From Zonotrichia leucophrys gambelii (taxonomy: Eukaryota > Chordata > Aves > Passeriformes > Passerellidae), in contig NC_088188.1 in NCBI RefSeq assembly GCF_028769735.1, forward strand, positions 4,053,001 through 4,117,000: 64,000 nucleotides of DNA, given 5' to 3'. Of this stretch, positions 13,501 to 28,500 are shown piece after piece (within the stretch, counting starts at the first letter, position 1; each line of letters begins with the position of its first letter). Below the pieces are notes generated by a model. That model did no database searches and was not told the origin of the DNA. It saw nothing but the letters and a program-made list of their open reading frames with translations. The translations under genes were made by a program, and so were the position numbers.

Positions 13501-16500
13501 TATTTTTGGATTACTTTATCTCACAACTAGATGTCTGTATTTTCCTGAGTGCTGAGAGTAAATGAGAAACCTTTTTTCCTTGGAGGACTGGTGCACATCA
13601 AATCACAAGACAGGGAATGGCCTCAGCCTACAAAGCTTGAGCAGCTCAGGGTGAGGCTGTTACTGCTCTGACAGTTCAGGTGCTGCTCCTTTAGGCTCCA
13701 GGGTGGTTTGCTCTGCAAAGTTGGGAATAATAACTGCAGTCATCTATTCCTGAGATTAAATTCCTTTCAGTCATTACAGTCTTCATCCTGCCTTGCTGTA
13801 TAGAGGCACAGAGAGAATCATATTTTAACTATGTTAACGTCCTGTCTGCAGTTGGAAATGAAGCAGAAATCCCTGATGGGGAGGGGAAATGATGCTGAGG
13901 AGAAGCAGAACACAGAAGCAAGTGAGGTGAACCCAGAAACTCTTGGTGAGTGTTGCCTTGTATGTGTGAGCATTCCAGGTAGCTTAGGAAAGCATTATAA
14001 ACCTGAAGGCATTGTTTTTGCTGTGAAAGGTAAGTTAGCAGCTGGGGTTAGTTTTTCATACCTTAAGAGATAACCTAGTGTACCTTGGTTTCATTGTCTG
14101 GGATTATGTTTTGCTATTTGCAGAAAACAGTAAGAAAGTTCTGCAGGGAGTGACCTTTCACTCAAGTCACCTGGTTCTGAACTTACATTCATCTGTTGTT
14201 GTAGTTACTTCTTATCACATTTAACTGATGTTAGGACAGCAGCTGATTGTTATTAGAACAAAATGTGTTCTCACTGACTACTCTGTACTTCATATGGTTC
14301 AGTGTGATTATTCAGATTTAGCATTTGGAAATCTGAACTTAAGCAACCCATAGCATCATGATCAGTATAAGCAGAAAAACAGTATTTTCTAGCTGTCTCA
14401 ACTGAGAAGAAATAAATCACTTTCTTCCTAAGCATAAGACAGCAAATTTGTTGTTCTATTGTTGTGATTTTAACTCTTCCAATTTTTATGCTGCAGCAAA
14501 ACTCTGTGTGCAGAAGAGCCTTTTGTTACTGAATTTTTTGCCTATAAGAGCAAAGACAAAAGATTGTCCCTCAGAGAGTTTGGAAGGCCAAGACATGGAT
14601 GATCCCCAGCAGTATGTGAGTGACCAATGCCAAAGACAAGGATCAGCTGTGGACATGGACTTCCAGGCAGCCCCATCGGTGTCACCCACTGCAGGAATCC
14701 ACCCTGTTTCAAAAGAGGGAGGTCAGGCATCACAGCCTGATCTGAAAGTTAAACAAATTCCACACCTCCACGAAGCAGAAGCTGCATCTGCATTTCATAG
14801 TAAGCCTGTTGAGAGTACAGTTTCACAGCAGGAAGATGTGTCATCCCCGCCTTCCACTCCCACCCGCAAGTCTCAGCTGGGCCGTGGCAGACTGAGGCTG
14901 CTGTCCTTCAGGTCAATGGAAGAGCCAAGAGCTGTGCCTACTGTGAAGGAAAAATACCCTATTTTAAAGAGCATTTTAGACTTTATTAAGGATCAGTCAC
15001 TTTCACATGAAAGGTAAGCAAATTGAGAATATTGTCAGTTATAAAAAGCTTGTCTTCACACCTCTTCAGGTGGAATAAAATATTTTACCAGCAAGCTAAT
15101 ATGGTGGAATATTTTATATATAAACGGTTGTCAGACTTAGGTATCAAACTTCAGTTATTCACAAGGATGTAGGGACTCAGAGAGTACTATTTAATTTCAT
15201 TTGCTTCCAGCACATAGAACAGAATGTAAAAAACAGTCACTTGGCAATTGATTGTCTTGCTTCCTCAGATGTATTTGCAGAGGTGTTTTGCTTTTTCTCT
15301 ACAAAAGCAAAGCCATGGTGTATCTCTATTACCAATCCTTGGTACCAAATAGAGATGAGTTGCTTCTCTCATTAAATTACCTGGTATTGTGAAAACATAA
15401 ATCAAAAGAGAGATTTCCAATTCTCAGCTTGTCTGTTCTGGGCTCTAGAACATGGAGTGGTGCAGGAAGAGCTGAATTCTGAATTCATCACTCACTCCAA
15501 CCAATACACTGAAATACAGCTGGAAATTCAGATACAAAGCAATTGTGTAACTAGTCAGGCACTTCTTGAATTGTTCTTTTATTTGTGTTGTTTTAAGCAC
15601 AGTGTTTTGAAGCTTTCACTGATATTTTTTGCTTTCAGTGTTTTAAAGGTTCTTGCTTTGAGAAAATCCCAAGGGCAGAGTATTTTGGAGGTGCTCAAGA
15701 CCATCCGCCAGTGCCTGGACTCTCTTGGGCAGCCACACTGCTTTCACCCACCTTGTGTCCTTTTTCTCCTTGAACTGCTAGCCTGTCAGAAAGATTTTAC
15801 AAAGTAAGTCATTATTTAGGCAAATCTCAGCCATGTGATTGACTGTTTTAGTTTGTGTGTTTCTCCAGCATGTATATTGACAAGTGTAGAAAGTTCTGTT
15901 TTTAATGCATGTGGATAATAAAAATATGACTTGAGTTTAGTTTTCAGGCTAGATCATGTGTTCTTCATTTAAAAAAAAACCCCAAGAATTAATAACTATT
16001 TTTAAGTGAAACTTAGTTGCACAGCAGATCATGCCATGAACATGTTTAACTCTGATTTTTGTGTTGTGTTTGGTGCTGTCACAATTCTCTTGGCTTCTCA
16101 CTCATCAGGAGCTTTCTCTGGTCATCTTGCAATGCACTGATTTCATTTAAGATCTTGATTAGATTTTCATAAAGCAACTTTTTCATTTAAAGGAATGTTC
16201 TTTTCTTAGTGCTATGAGAATATTCTCTTTGCCTGTTCTTTTTCTTCACTTCTGTTTCCTGGTACAGGATTCTTTCATTTTTGTTTGAAGCTTCTAGACT
16301 GCATTTTTAAATAAAACTTAACATCCTTCCCACTTGTGGAGAGGGGTTAAAAAGGGCCTGTTAGAAAAATTTGCACAAATCATGCTACCTAAAGTATCAC
16401 AGTGAATTCTAGGCTGCTAAAATAACTCTTTAATTTGCAGCTACTTTGGAAATTTGGAAGGCTGTGGTGCTGAGCTGCACAAAGAGATTCGAGAGTCCTA

Positions 16501-19500
16501 CTATCAGCTTGTTTTGTTCCTGGTAAATTCTGTGAAGGGATTCAGTACAATTAATGACAGGTACAGTACATTGCTTCCTTTATTTTTGTGATTTCTTTTT
16601 TTGCATTCCTCCACACCTTCTCCTTTGTAATTTTTTATTTGTCATTTAATGTCTTCATTAATTTTGTCTGTACTTCCCATTATTTGCAGAACTAAATGAG
16701 GAACCTTGATCTTGTGATCAAAAATGCCAAGTTGGCTTTTTATTAGGAAATAAAGGAAAGCACAAAAACTTACCAGTGTTAAAAACTTGACTTACTGCAT
16801 TTTGTAGTTACAATTCTGCAGTGTGTCTCAGAACCTTAGTAGTAAAATACTGGAAATAGCAAATTTATCATGGAATACTTGGGCAAGGGTAATGCTACAA
16901 GAAACATGACAATTCTGCAGCCATGCTTTAAAGTTAAAACTCATGTTTTGGCAACATTCTGGTTAGAATTTGGAGGATTTATAGCCAGGCATCTGAGAGA
17001 AATGAAAATTTAATGTCTATAATGTCAGTCTCTCTGACAATAACTTTCAAGTCCTTTGTTCAGTTTCATGTGAAAATGTCAAAAAGGTTTCAAACAGAAT
17101 AAATTCCTGCAAATGCCAATAAGGTGCTGTACTGTAGAGAAGAGACAAAACCTCTTTCTAATGCTCAGGCAACACCATTGGCTTGATCTTAACTGAATCC
17201 AGAAGGAAAATTGTCTTTCTTTCAAATTCCATAGTCTGTACTTGATAAATTAACCTGAGTTCCTGCCACAGAGTTCCTTTAATGCACAGTAAAGCCTGAA
17301 AATCGGTGTGGAGGGGTTTTTCTACCCTTCCTCTCCACACACAATTTCAACTCTGGATCTTTCAACTTTAGGTCAGCTTTGGAGTTGTCATGTTTTAATG
17401 TCTTTTGTTTTTATTTAGGTCGTTGCTTCCTGCCTTGTCCTGTGTGCAGACAGCTCTCCTGCACCTCTTGGACATGAGCTGGGAGCCCAGTGATCTTTCC
17501 TTCTTTGTTGAGATCCAGCTGCCACAGCTCCTCATGACAACATCACAGGAGAACATCAGTATCCATGACAGTGTCATTTGGTGAGTCAGGAGCAATGCAG
17601 CTTTCTCATGCTGCTAAATATTGATTCCATTTTGCCCAGGAGGGTTCCTGAACTTCCTGCTGGAACAAGCAGTAAGGGGACTATTAACAAGTATGGCATA
17701 ATTCTGGTCAGTATCCAAGGATTTATCTGAAATATTTCATTTTTTTTTTGGGCTGTATTCAGCAAAAAAAGTCAATGTTTTAGTATTGAAATTTCAGTAT
17801 TTCAATAGTTTTTGCAAAAACTATTAGAATTTAATGTTTAACCTGATTACTACTGAAACACTGCTTGTTTAGGAGTGTAGCAGGAGGTATATAATACTGT
17901 TTATTGCCTTGATGAATGTCAAATGTTTTTAACACCTTTATATGGCAATTTTATAGTAGTTGTACTTGCACATGAGCAAATGTGAAGGCCAGAAAAACTT
18001 AAAACATCTGATCTGATCTGTCAGCATTCCAAAAGCTGTTCAGTCAGAGTAGATTTTCCTGATTTTTGCATTATGGTCCCCACATGTATTTCAGAACATG
18101 TCACAGAAGCAAGAAGCAGGTGTCTGTATGATCATTTATTAACTGAGTGAATGGGATTTCTCACAATTCTGTTTTCATTAGCATGTCATAGCACTTTGTT
18201 CTTCATTAAAAAGTAAAGCTTTATTAAAGGGAAGCCTGATAGCATTCAACCTTAATTTTAAGCTTGCTTTTCTTTTAGTCAGTGGAGTGAAGAAGATGAA
18301 ATTGCAGACTACAAGCAAAACTGTGAATGGATGGATGAATGTCAGGATGTAATGTTTGAGACCTGGTATGAAAAGATAGCTCAAGCTGACCCAGAGAAGC
18401 AGAGAAAGGTGACCTCATGTTTTGTATATTTATCTGCAGAAGGGATAAATAAGAGACCTTTAAAAGCCTAAAGGGCTGAAAGGAATCTGGTTTATTATTA
18501 ATTTTTATTAGCTGGATCTCTGCAGACTTTCAAGAGTCTAAAATGATTAAAATATCCCGATTCATTTTTGGCAGGGGAAATGTTCTGCTTCATGTCTGAA
18601 GCTTTCTCAAAGTCAGAAAATAATTCTCAAGTAAATTGTTTTGGTTTACTGCTGTAGATGCACATGTTTGTGGCTCGTTACTGTGACCTGTTGAACGTGG
18701 ACATTTCCTGTAATGGCTGTGATGAAATCGCGCCGTGGCATCGCTACCGCTGCCTGCAGTGCAACGACATGGATCTGTGCAAAACCTGTTTCCTTGGTAA
18801 GCACCACTAAATAACCCCTCAAAACCCTCTATCTGAAGCCAAAACAGTATCTTGGAAGTTATTGTCTTGGTTTGAAAAGCCAGGTGTCGGCTAAGGAAGG
18901 CGGGAGCCTTCCTTGAAATGGAAAATGTAAATTGTAAACCCCCTCTCTCTGAATTATTATAATTTTGAAATTAATGGGCTCTCAGGCAAAAATATGGGAG
19001 TAGAAATAACAGCTCTTTACTAGGGAAGAAAATAAAAATACAAATGCAGTACTACAAAACAACACAGCCAGAGTGAGAGCAGTCCCTGCCCCCTGTGTGC
19101 CAGGGGGTGTCCCAGCCCCATCCATGGGGGCTCAGCCCTCCTGCAGTGCCAGCTGTGGCTCTGCTGCAGCAGGGATCCTGCACAAGGGGGGAGTTTTCCT
19201 CTGCAGCTCCAGGGCTGCTGCAGATGGGCCTGGGCTCCCTCTGGCCATGCAGGGCAGCAGAAAGCTGCTCCTCTGGCAATGCAGGGGGCAAAGGCTGCTG
19301 TGCTGGGCCAGGCTCAGATTGGATCCAGGTAGGAATGCTTGGCTCCTCCCCTGGGCGGAGCATCTCCCCATGGGATGCTGGGATTGGATCAGCCCTGCAG
19401 GGACACTCAGTGGCCATGGACAGCAGAGATCTCCTGGAGGGAGGGTTGGCTGTGGGAGAGATAAAGAAAAAACTGCCCATGGACAGCAGAGAACTGCCCC

Positions 19501-22500
19501 AGCTCTGACAGATGGGAATAAAATACACACCCCAACTCACATCTTGCAACCCAGGACAATTAGACACAAAATAAAGTCAAACACTTTTCTCCTGGGTTCT
19601 TTACAAATGTTTAACTGTTCTTTCCCTGGTATGAATGTGAACTTGAAATTAGGAAAGGTCCTTGGTCAAAAAGATTTACAGGGAAGTCTTTCTTTGCAGG
19701 TGGAGTTAAACCTGAAGGACATGAGGATGACCATGAAATGGTGAATATGGAATATGCCTGTGATCACTGCCAAGGAGTTATCATAGGTCGGAGAATGAAC
19801 TGCAACGTTTGTGATGACTTTGACCTTTGCTATGGATGCTATCATGCAAAGAAATACTCTGACAGGTATTAAAAATGTGATTTACTTTTCCCCATGTGGC
19901 AGAAAGACAATATTCAGTAGCTAAATACAGTCAGTCATTCTCATTGTGCTTCCTATAAAGCTGTGTCTGGCATCAGAACATCTTGGTGTCTTTTGGGGAA
20001 ACAAAGATAGGATCAGTTGGGCAAAAATGTCTGGAAACCTGCCTCAACCTGTGAAGTCACTTGGTAGGAGTTGTTTTCTGGATGTGGCTAGGAAAGCTGC
20101 AGAAGGAACTACCAGTCCTGTATGACAGGACAGAAGAGACAATCCCTACTGTGGAAAACAACAAATTCTTTGCTATCATGCAAAGAAATACTCTGACAGG
20201 TATTAAAAATTTTATGACCTCTGGTATCAAGCACTGTGGCTACAAGCCTTTCCACAAATTTATAGCTCCTTGGAGAGAAGGAAAAGGTATTGACAGGGCA
20301 CATTTCAATAGCACAGCAATTAAAAATCTCCAATGACACAGATGCTTCTCATGCCAGTAACAAACCCATTGCAGTATCAGCTTCTAGACAACACCCTCCC
20401 CATGCCAAGTCTTCCCTCTTCACCCATTCTACACTTGTTTCATTCGTGGAAAGATTAATACATAAAGCAAGAAATTGCTGTGCTATTGAAAGCAATGGGT
20501 TTTAAGTGTTTTCCTCTGAAGGTATTTTGTGCTGACTGACTGACTGACTATGTTGGTTAGCAAAAAACCAGAACGTGCATTCCTAAGTGTGTCCCTTGTC
20601 CCTGCAGCCACCTGCCCACGCACAGCATCACGGTGTACCCCATGGTGACCATCCGCATCAGCGACCGCCAGCGCCTCATCCAGCCCTACGTCCACAACTA
20701 CTCCTGGCTGCTCTTTGCTGCCCTGACCCTCTACAGTGCAGATCTGGCAAATGGAGAGGAAGTGGAAGGAGAGAAACTGGATCCTCAGGTCCTCAGTCAT
20801 GCCAGGGTTCTGCAGCATCAGTGCATTCAGCTCATTGGGGACTGCCTGATGAAAGCGCAGCACGGAAAAGGTGAGTCAGCTCTGAACAATGCTTTCTACA
20901 AGTGTCACAAATGGCTGTGGTTACTGACTTGAAAGTTTCCAAAGGAAAGGGGAAGCTACTGTGTACTTCACTGAGAATAACTGTTTATGTAGAAAGCAAA
21001 TGTAGAACAAGTGTCGTTCAGGGTCGCTGGAACATGGAAAATAGAGTACTTGAGAAAACTAATTTTATGCTAACATAAACATTGGACACAACTTGGCAAG
21101 TCTCTGGTTGTTTTTTTTTCCATCTTAGCTGTTGTAAAGGGATCAGTCAATACAGCTTCACGTTCTTTTAGTAATGTATCACTGACAGCTGAAGGACAGC
21201 AAATGACTTGGTGGAAAAAGTTTTTTGTTCTGCATCTCATGGGAAGAGGTTTTAAACTGTGTTTGTGGTATAAATTTCTGGCAGTGGTGTTCATTTGTCT
21301 GGAAATTGGGGGTTCTGTGAACACAGACCTACTACATAAAATAGGGTTATACAATAGGGACCTATTTTGAATGTATCAAAAGTTTTGGACTAAAATTCAA
21401 ATAAATTTTCTGGTAGTTTTTGGGAGCAGTCTAATACAACTGAAATACCACCACCACTAATTAATCTGTTACTCATTAATTAATCTGTTTACAATATACA
21501 GTTCTGTTGTGCAAGTGGTCAGAATATTGAAAAATAAAACAAATGTCATTTGTTATTCATAATTTACACTCTACTGTTTTGTTAAATTAAGACCTCTGCC
21601 CAAATGGCATCTTTGAGGTGGAAGATGTCACCATCTGTCCATCACTGGTATTCAATGGAACTACATAATTATATGAGCTTGATGGAAAATATGTTTTTGA
21701 TTAAGTTAATGTTCAAAAGAATTGTGTAAGAAGTTTGCAGTTCTCTTTTAAAGTGTTTAAGCTCTGCTTTTTGTCTGTCTTGCCACTCAACAGCTATGTA
21801 ACTTTCATAACTTTTTTGCTTCCAGGACTGAAAAATTTAGCTCTCCTCTGCATGTTACCAGAAGATGAGTCCATCTCAGAGAAGGGCACGGTTTCAGGCA
21901 GTGCTCCCACAGACAGTGCTCCAAAAAGTCACCCTGGGGAAAGAGCAGGGAAGGGAAGAGATGAGAAACGCAGCCCAGGCTCGTTGGTGCATCGCAGTGT
22001 GAGTAGCTGTTACCTCCAGAACCCTGACATCACACATGTGATGTGATATTAAACATCTTCAGGTCCTTAAACACCTATTCTGAATGTGGGACTGAAATAA
22101 GGAATATTAATTATTCCATTTGTAGGTAAAAATTAGGGGGGAAAGGGAGCAGGTTTTTTTTTTCTTTAGATCTGGCTGATCCAAAACTTCTTGTTCTGAA
22201 CTGATTGTGACAAAAGTGTTGCAGGAAAGAGCATGTCTTGTTCTTTGTGAAAGGGCTGTCATTTCTCTTGCTTGAGTATTAGTATGAGTTTCCTACAATT
22301 TTATACAGTGTTTAAAACTCTTACAGTGTAATAATCCTATTCAGGGAGATATGAGCAAAATAAAAGAACATCATTTAATTGTGTGGGAACTTAAGACATG
22401 AATACATCAAGAAATTCTTCAGTAGAAGGTTTTGATACTCAAAGAAAAATGTTTGTCAAGTGCAGATGACTGAATTCTTTCCATGCTTGTTCCTGCAGGT

Positions 22501-25500
22501 ATTACATTTTGTTTTAATCTTTTAATACTTCTGGTTTATTTTTAGGGGAAAGGAGATACTCGCAAGGAAATCCAGTCTCCTGCAGAAGATAAAGCAGGAA
22601 AACAAGAAATTGAAACCAAAGCTGTCTCTGCAAAGAAAGCTGCTGTGAGACAAGAGTCAGACTTGACTGTGGATGGCAATGTTCCTGCAACAGGTAAAAA
22701 ATAATTTCTCATTTTCCCTGTCACAGAAATATCTACTCATCTGCAAACAAACAGCTGTCCTTTTTATTCCTAATCCAGTTTTGCATATTTTCAAATGTCT
22801 GCTTTGTGAAAACCTGCCAGACATTGCTTTGAGCAAATGCCTTGCAGTCTGTTTAAAGGAGTCTGGAAATCAGAGTAGATTTCCACAAGTATTTATCCAT
22901 GTATGGAGATAATAGTCCCTGTTGATCTCACACAACACTTGTGTGTTCTGATGCACTTGGAGCAGAAAATAAGTGTCTTATCCTGTTAAAGACTGGGATT
23001 GTAAGAATTTTGAAAGTTAAATGGATCTGTCCAGCACTGTCCTATATATATTTTACTAGATGGTATAAATTTCTTTACCTTCTGTTTCCATACACTTTTA
23101 TAAAGACTTTATTTTCAAATTGTAATAATTCTTTTTTATAATTTCTATTTATTTTTAGATTTGGATTATAAAAATTAAGCTATCACTTATTTATTTTTAA
23201 TGTCACTTAGGGGATTTTCTTTTTTTGTTTTTATTTTCAAAACAGGTGACCCCATCTCAGAGGATTCAACCCCAAAACCAACAGAGAAGGTTTTAATACC
23301 TAGTCAGGAACAAGTTTTTGCTGAATGCTCTCAGAAGAGGATTTTGGGGTTGCTGGCAGCTATGTTACCACCTTTCAAATCAGTTAGTTCTTTTTACTTC
23401 CATCTGGGTTTTTTTCTATGTGCACAAATAACTTGAATAAAATTCATGGGAATTAACTGTGGGATTTGGACCCATGTTCCTTACATGTTATGAAATGTGA
23501 ATTAGAATGTCTTCAGACATTGACAGCACTAAGTAATCGAAGAGTGTGTTCCTGGGTGGGGGGAAGAGGGAAGGGAATTTTAATGTATCTGTGAAGCAGA
23601 GTCTTAGCTGTTTAGCAGACTTTAAATCTTCAGTTTAGCTTCTCATGTTAGGTCACACTAACAGGCCAATAACCAAAGTAGGAATGTAGTTTCTCATTCC
23701 TTTTGTCCCATTTGAAAGACCTTCAGAACAGAAGCTTTTGCATGTGCTGACTTTGACTAAAATTCTTGTTTTCTTTCCTTGCCTCACTGAGATTTTCTCT
23801 CTCCCCAGGGCTCCACAATGTCTCTGATCAACCTAGAACAAATACTTCCACTGATGTTTCATGTTGTAATCTCAAATGCTGGCCACCTGAATGAAACTTA
23901 TCATTTAACCTTGGGACTCCTGGGCCAGTTAATCCTCAGGCTTATGCCTGCAGAAGTGGATGCTGCTGTGACTAAAATCCTTTCAGCCAAACATAATTTG
24001 TTTGTACCAGGAGATGGGTCTGCAGTGCCAGAAGGATGGAAGACAACTCATCTTCTCTTCAGTCTGGGAGCTGTGTGTTTAGACAGGTGCTTCTTACCTT
24101 AACCCAATCAGTTAATCTCTGCTGAACAGTAATTTTTTTTCATGTATGCCTTGTTCATAGAGGCTTTTTAATAGGAAGGTAATTAAACTTGTACTCTGGT
24201 GATGGAAAGGGCTTAGCATCTGCAGCCTTTGTTGCAGTGGGAATTTTAATTTCCTTTCAGAAGAAGGCTTGCTGCTGGAGAGTGGCCTAATTTCCTGTGC
24301 TTACCTCCACAGCATGTCAGGGAGGAGGAAGTGAGGTTTGGAAACTACAAGGAAAGCCAGAACTACAGTCCTTTACTTTTTCTGTGACATTCATTCTCTC
24401 ACATTGTTACAAATCTCTTGTGTAACTTGGGAAAGGAGGAGGGTGTGTCAAAAACTGTCACCAGTGCTGGCCTCTGGATCTGGCTCTTCTATGTAAGAGT
24501 GCTTGAGAGAGAGGGTTTTTATGGTAAAACTGCACTGGAAACAGCAGGGAGGGACCGATTTTGAAGATCCTGAGAGAGTTTTTAAGCATTCAGAGATTAT
24601 TGTCATGCCTGTTAAATGTGACTTATTTTTTATTGTAATTGTGTTTTAGAGGAAAGCTTCATAAACAAATAGAAAAGCATGTGAAATGATTTTCATAATT
24701 TTTAAATTTATGAAAAGCATACAAAATTTAAGAATATCCAGAGCATAAGCTGAAGGAAAGGATTTTCTCAAAAACTAGCTTTAGTGTAAGAGACCAGACT
24801 GACTTTAGTGTAAGAGACCAGTCCCTGTAGGTGTGTGATTCAGAGAGTAGGAAGGTGGCCACATACATAGGAAATAAACTTCTTGCTGCCATGCAAACAA
24901 AAACTTCTGAGTTCTAAACTAAAATTCAGAGTTAACAAAGGTAATGTTCAAGCACACTTTGATTTGGGACCTTATTCTCAGAAAGCAGAATAATATTTAT
25001 GCTCTATAGAAAACAAAGCAAAATTCATGTGTCAGCTGGCACGAAAGCCTCGAGTATTTGGAAAATCATTTCTGTAACAATTTGAAAGCTGCAGCTGTGA
25101 CAGATCAGCAGTGCTATGCTGTTTTGAGGAGGAATAGCCTCAGGTAAGCTGCATTCAGCCCTCCTAAAGCAGCCTGCTCTTGCTTTGCAGCCGGGTGGGG
25201 CTGGACTGGGCGAGCTCCATGGCCGACATCCTGCGCGCCCTGAACTCCTCGGCACAGTGGCACCACGTCATTGCTGCCTTCACTGACCACTGCATTAAAC
25301 AGCTGCCCTTCCAGCTGAAGCACACCAACATCTTCACTTTGCTGGTGCTGGTTGGCTTTCCTGAGGTAGGTGACCTGGCAGTCCTAAAGGAAACAGAATG
25401 GGCTAAAGCTTTTAGGTGTCTCTAAATGCTACAGATTCCATCAATTGGAGACAACCTTTATAAACTCTCAAAACCTGGTGGGTGTGGTATTTTCTGGGGT

Positions 25501-28500
25501 CCTCCATGGCAGGAAGGAATGAATGTGACTCCATGTTCTTAGAAGGCTAATTTATTATTTTATGATATTACAGTACAGTATAGTGTAGTACAGTATGGTA
25601 TAGTACGGTATAGTATAGTACAGTATAGTATAGTATAGAATGCTATACTAAAACTATACTAAAGAATAGAGAAAGGATACTGACAGAAGGCTTAATAAAA
25701 TAATAATTAAAAACTTCTGACTCTTTCCTCAGAGTCTGACACAGCTTGGCCCTTATTGGTCATTAAGTCAAAACAATTCACATGTTGGATAAACAATCTC
25801 CAAACCACATTCCAAAGCAGCAAAACACAGGAGAAACAAATGAGATAATATTGTTTTCCTTTTTCTCTGAGGCTTCTCTGCTTCCCAGGAGAACAGTCCT
25901 GGGCAAGGGGATTTTTCCAGAAAATGGAACAGTGACAGATGTGTGTCAGAGTTCACATCTTTCCTGTAGTGCACAATTAACAGTGATCTAATGAAGAATA
26001 ATGAGCTGGTTTTGCCTGGCATTTCTTTGGATGCTGCTTATAACAGCTACAAGCAAACCAGCTTCATTTGTTTCAGTATCTAAAAGGACTTTTTTACAAG
26101 CAAAACAATCCATTCTCCATCTTGATGTTCATAACTGATGCATTGCCTATGTAACGTTAAGTTGGTTGTTGTAGACATTTCTTTTATAGACTTGAACTTC
26201 CATTTTTTAAAGACCAGCAAATGCCAGGCATCAAGCAGTGGTTCAGCTAAAAAATACAATAGCAAAAATAAGCAATGCAATAAAATACAATAGCAAAAAT
26301 AAGCAATACAATGAAATACAATAGCAGGAATAAGCAAATGTAACCAACAGAAGACATGGCTGTGTATTTGTAAATAAATATTCCAAATGCTAATTGCATT
26401 TCTGCTGCTGTTCCAGGTGCTGTGTATGGGCACTCGTTCTGTGTACATGGACAATGCCAATGAGCCTCACAATGTGATCATCCTGAAGCACTTCACTGAG
26501 AAAAACAGGGCTGTGGTTGTGGACATCAAAACCCGAAAGAGAAAAACAGGTTCTGTGGCATTTTTGTTTTATCAGAGAATCACAGTGTGTTTCCTTACAG
26601 ATTGTTAAAAGCAAATGTTAACCAGACCACTGAGCAGAGTTTGAATTCCATTATTAGTGAGTTGCCTGATTTTCTGCTCACAGGTTACCAAATTCTGCTT
26701 GCAGGTCACTGCCAATTGTGAAGCTTCTGCAGAAATTATTTCAATTATTTTTATTCAGAAAAGGATTTAGAAAGCTGTTGAGACCTTTCTGTTAATTGAG
26801 AAACTCAGAAACAGGCTTTTGATGAAGATGAAGCAGTTGTTTCAAGATTTGTGTAGCATTTGTGTCTTATCCTTTACAAACCTGTGCTTAATGTTTTAGA
26901 ACAATTGCTAATTTAAAAACAGTTTGGATATCCCTAAAATTTCAGACCAATATATATATCAATTAATTAACATAAATAATATAATTTATATAAATATAAT
27001 ATATATAATATATTGATTAATATATATTTATATATTCATATACAGTCAATACATAATATATTTAATATACCCAAAATTTCATACTATTTAATATTTAATG
27101 TATATTTAACATTTTAATTAATATTTTATACATCTTTAACATTTTAATTTAATATCTAACATATATTTTTATATAAGAAATCAGTTGGGTTTTTAGGAGC
27201 AAGGGCTTTTCTCTTTGTATGACCTAATATAGTGAAGTCAATAAAGCAAAGGTTGTCCTAGGATTTGACTACTGAAGTTGTGTAAAAGACATTTGGAAAA
27301 ATCAACAGACTAAACCACTTTGTGATACTCAAGGAAGATTTGAATATAAAAGCTTTTCTTTTTGTTTAACTGTTGACATTTTAAACAGTAAGATCAGCAA
27401 TATTTTATCAATTGCAGGTCAGAATTTTCCTCATTTTAGTTGTAAAATACAGCATGAGCTGCTGTGCTGCTAATGTGCAAATGTGACCTGGGGATTTTTA
27501 ACTTGTACTGAAAAATGAAATACTTTCTTGACTGTTCAGGGAGTCTGAGATAATTTTTGTATTAGACCTTTATTAGAACATGATTGATGCAGGGATGTCT
27601 CATGTCGCAACCTACTCGTATCTACTAAGAGATGACTCTACAACATTTTGATGTGAACCAAGTGAATTCTGGTTTTTTCTCTCTTGTAGTGAAAGACTAT
27701 CAGTTGATTCAGAAATGTGGGCAGGAGGGCAGCGATTCCCAGAGCCAGCTGAGGCAGTACCTGCAGCACTTTGTCCTCATCTCCACCCACCTCCTGCAGA
27801 CCAGCATGGACAGCAGCTACGCTGAGGCAGTGGAGACAACCTGGGTCCTGTCACTGGCTCTGAAGGGGCTCTACAGAACTCTGAAGGTACCTGACACAGA
27901 ATATGAGAGAGAAATAAAAAGTCATGTTCTGCCCTGTGCTGCAGGAACTTGGGTATTGACTGAGCCCACTAGGGATCACCACAGGGGCATTTCTGGCACA
28001 GCTGGATCCTTTATTCCCAGTCTGTAGGGGGTTGGAAATGTTGCTGGGCTTTAAATGGCTTTTGTGAGTCTGAGCTGCAAGTTGTTTTGATTCTCCTCTG
28101 TGGGGGCCAGCCATTCAGGAGAACTCAGGAAGAAATTCCTAGAGATAGGTGAGCTTCACTCCATAAAATGTTTTCTCACTCCTGAAGTATTTGAAGAGGA
28201 AATTTTTCTTTTTTTTTTTCCCTTTTTTTTCCCTTTTTTTCTCCTTTTTTTCCCCCTTTTTTCCCCGTTTTTTTTCCCCGTTTTTTTCCCCCTTTTTTTC
28301 CCCCTTTTTCCCCCTTTTTTCCCCCTTTTTTCCCCCTTTTTTCCCCCCTTTTTTCCCCCCTTTTTTCCCCCCTTTTTTCCCCCCTTTTTTCCCCCCTTTT
28401 TTCCCCCCTTTTTTCCCCCTTTTTTCCCCCTTTTTTCCCCCTTCCCTTTTTTTCCCTTTTTTCCCTTTTTCCTTTTCCCCCTTTCTCTCCTTTTCCCTTT

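Noticed and set aside
19052..19744. Open frames of up to 223 codons on both strands
   Set aside because: They lie mostly inside the LTR-like element in intron 22, and the last part only runs into exon 23 by chance.
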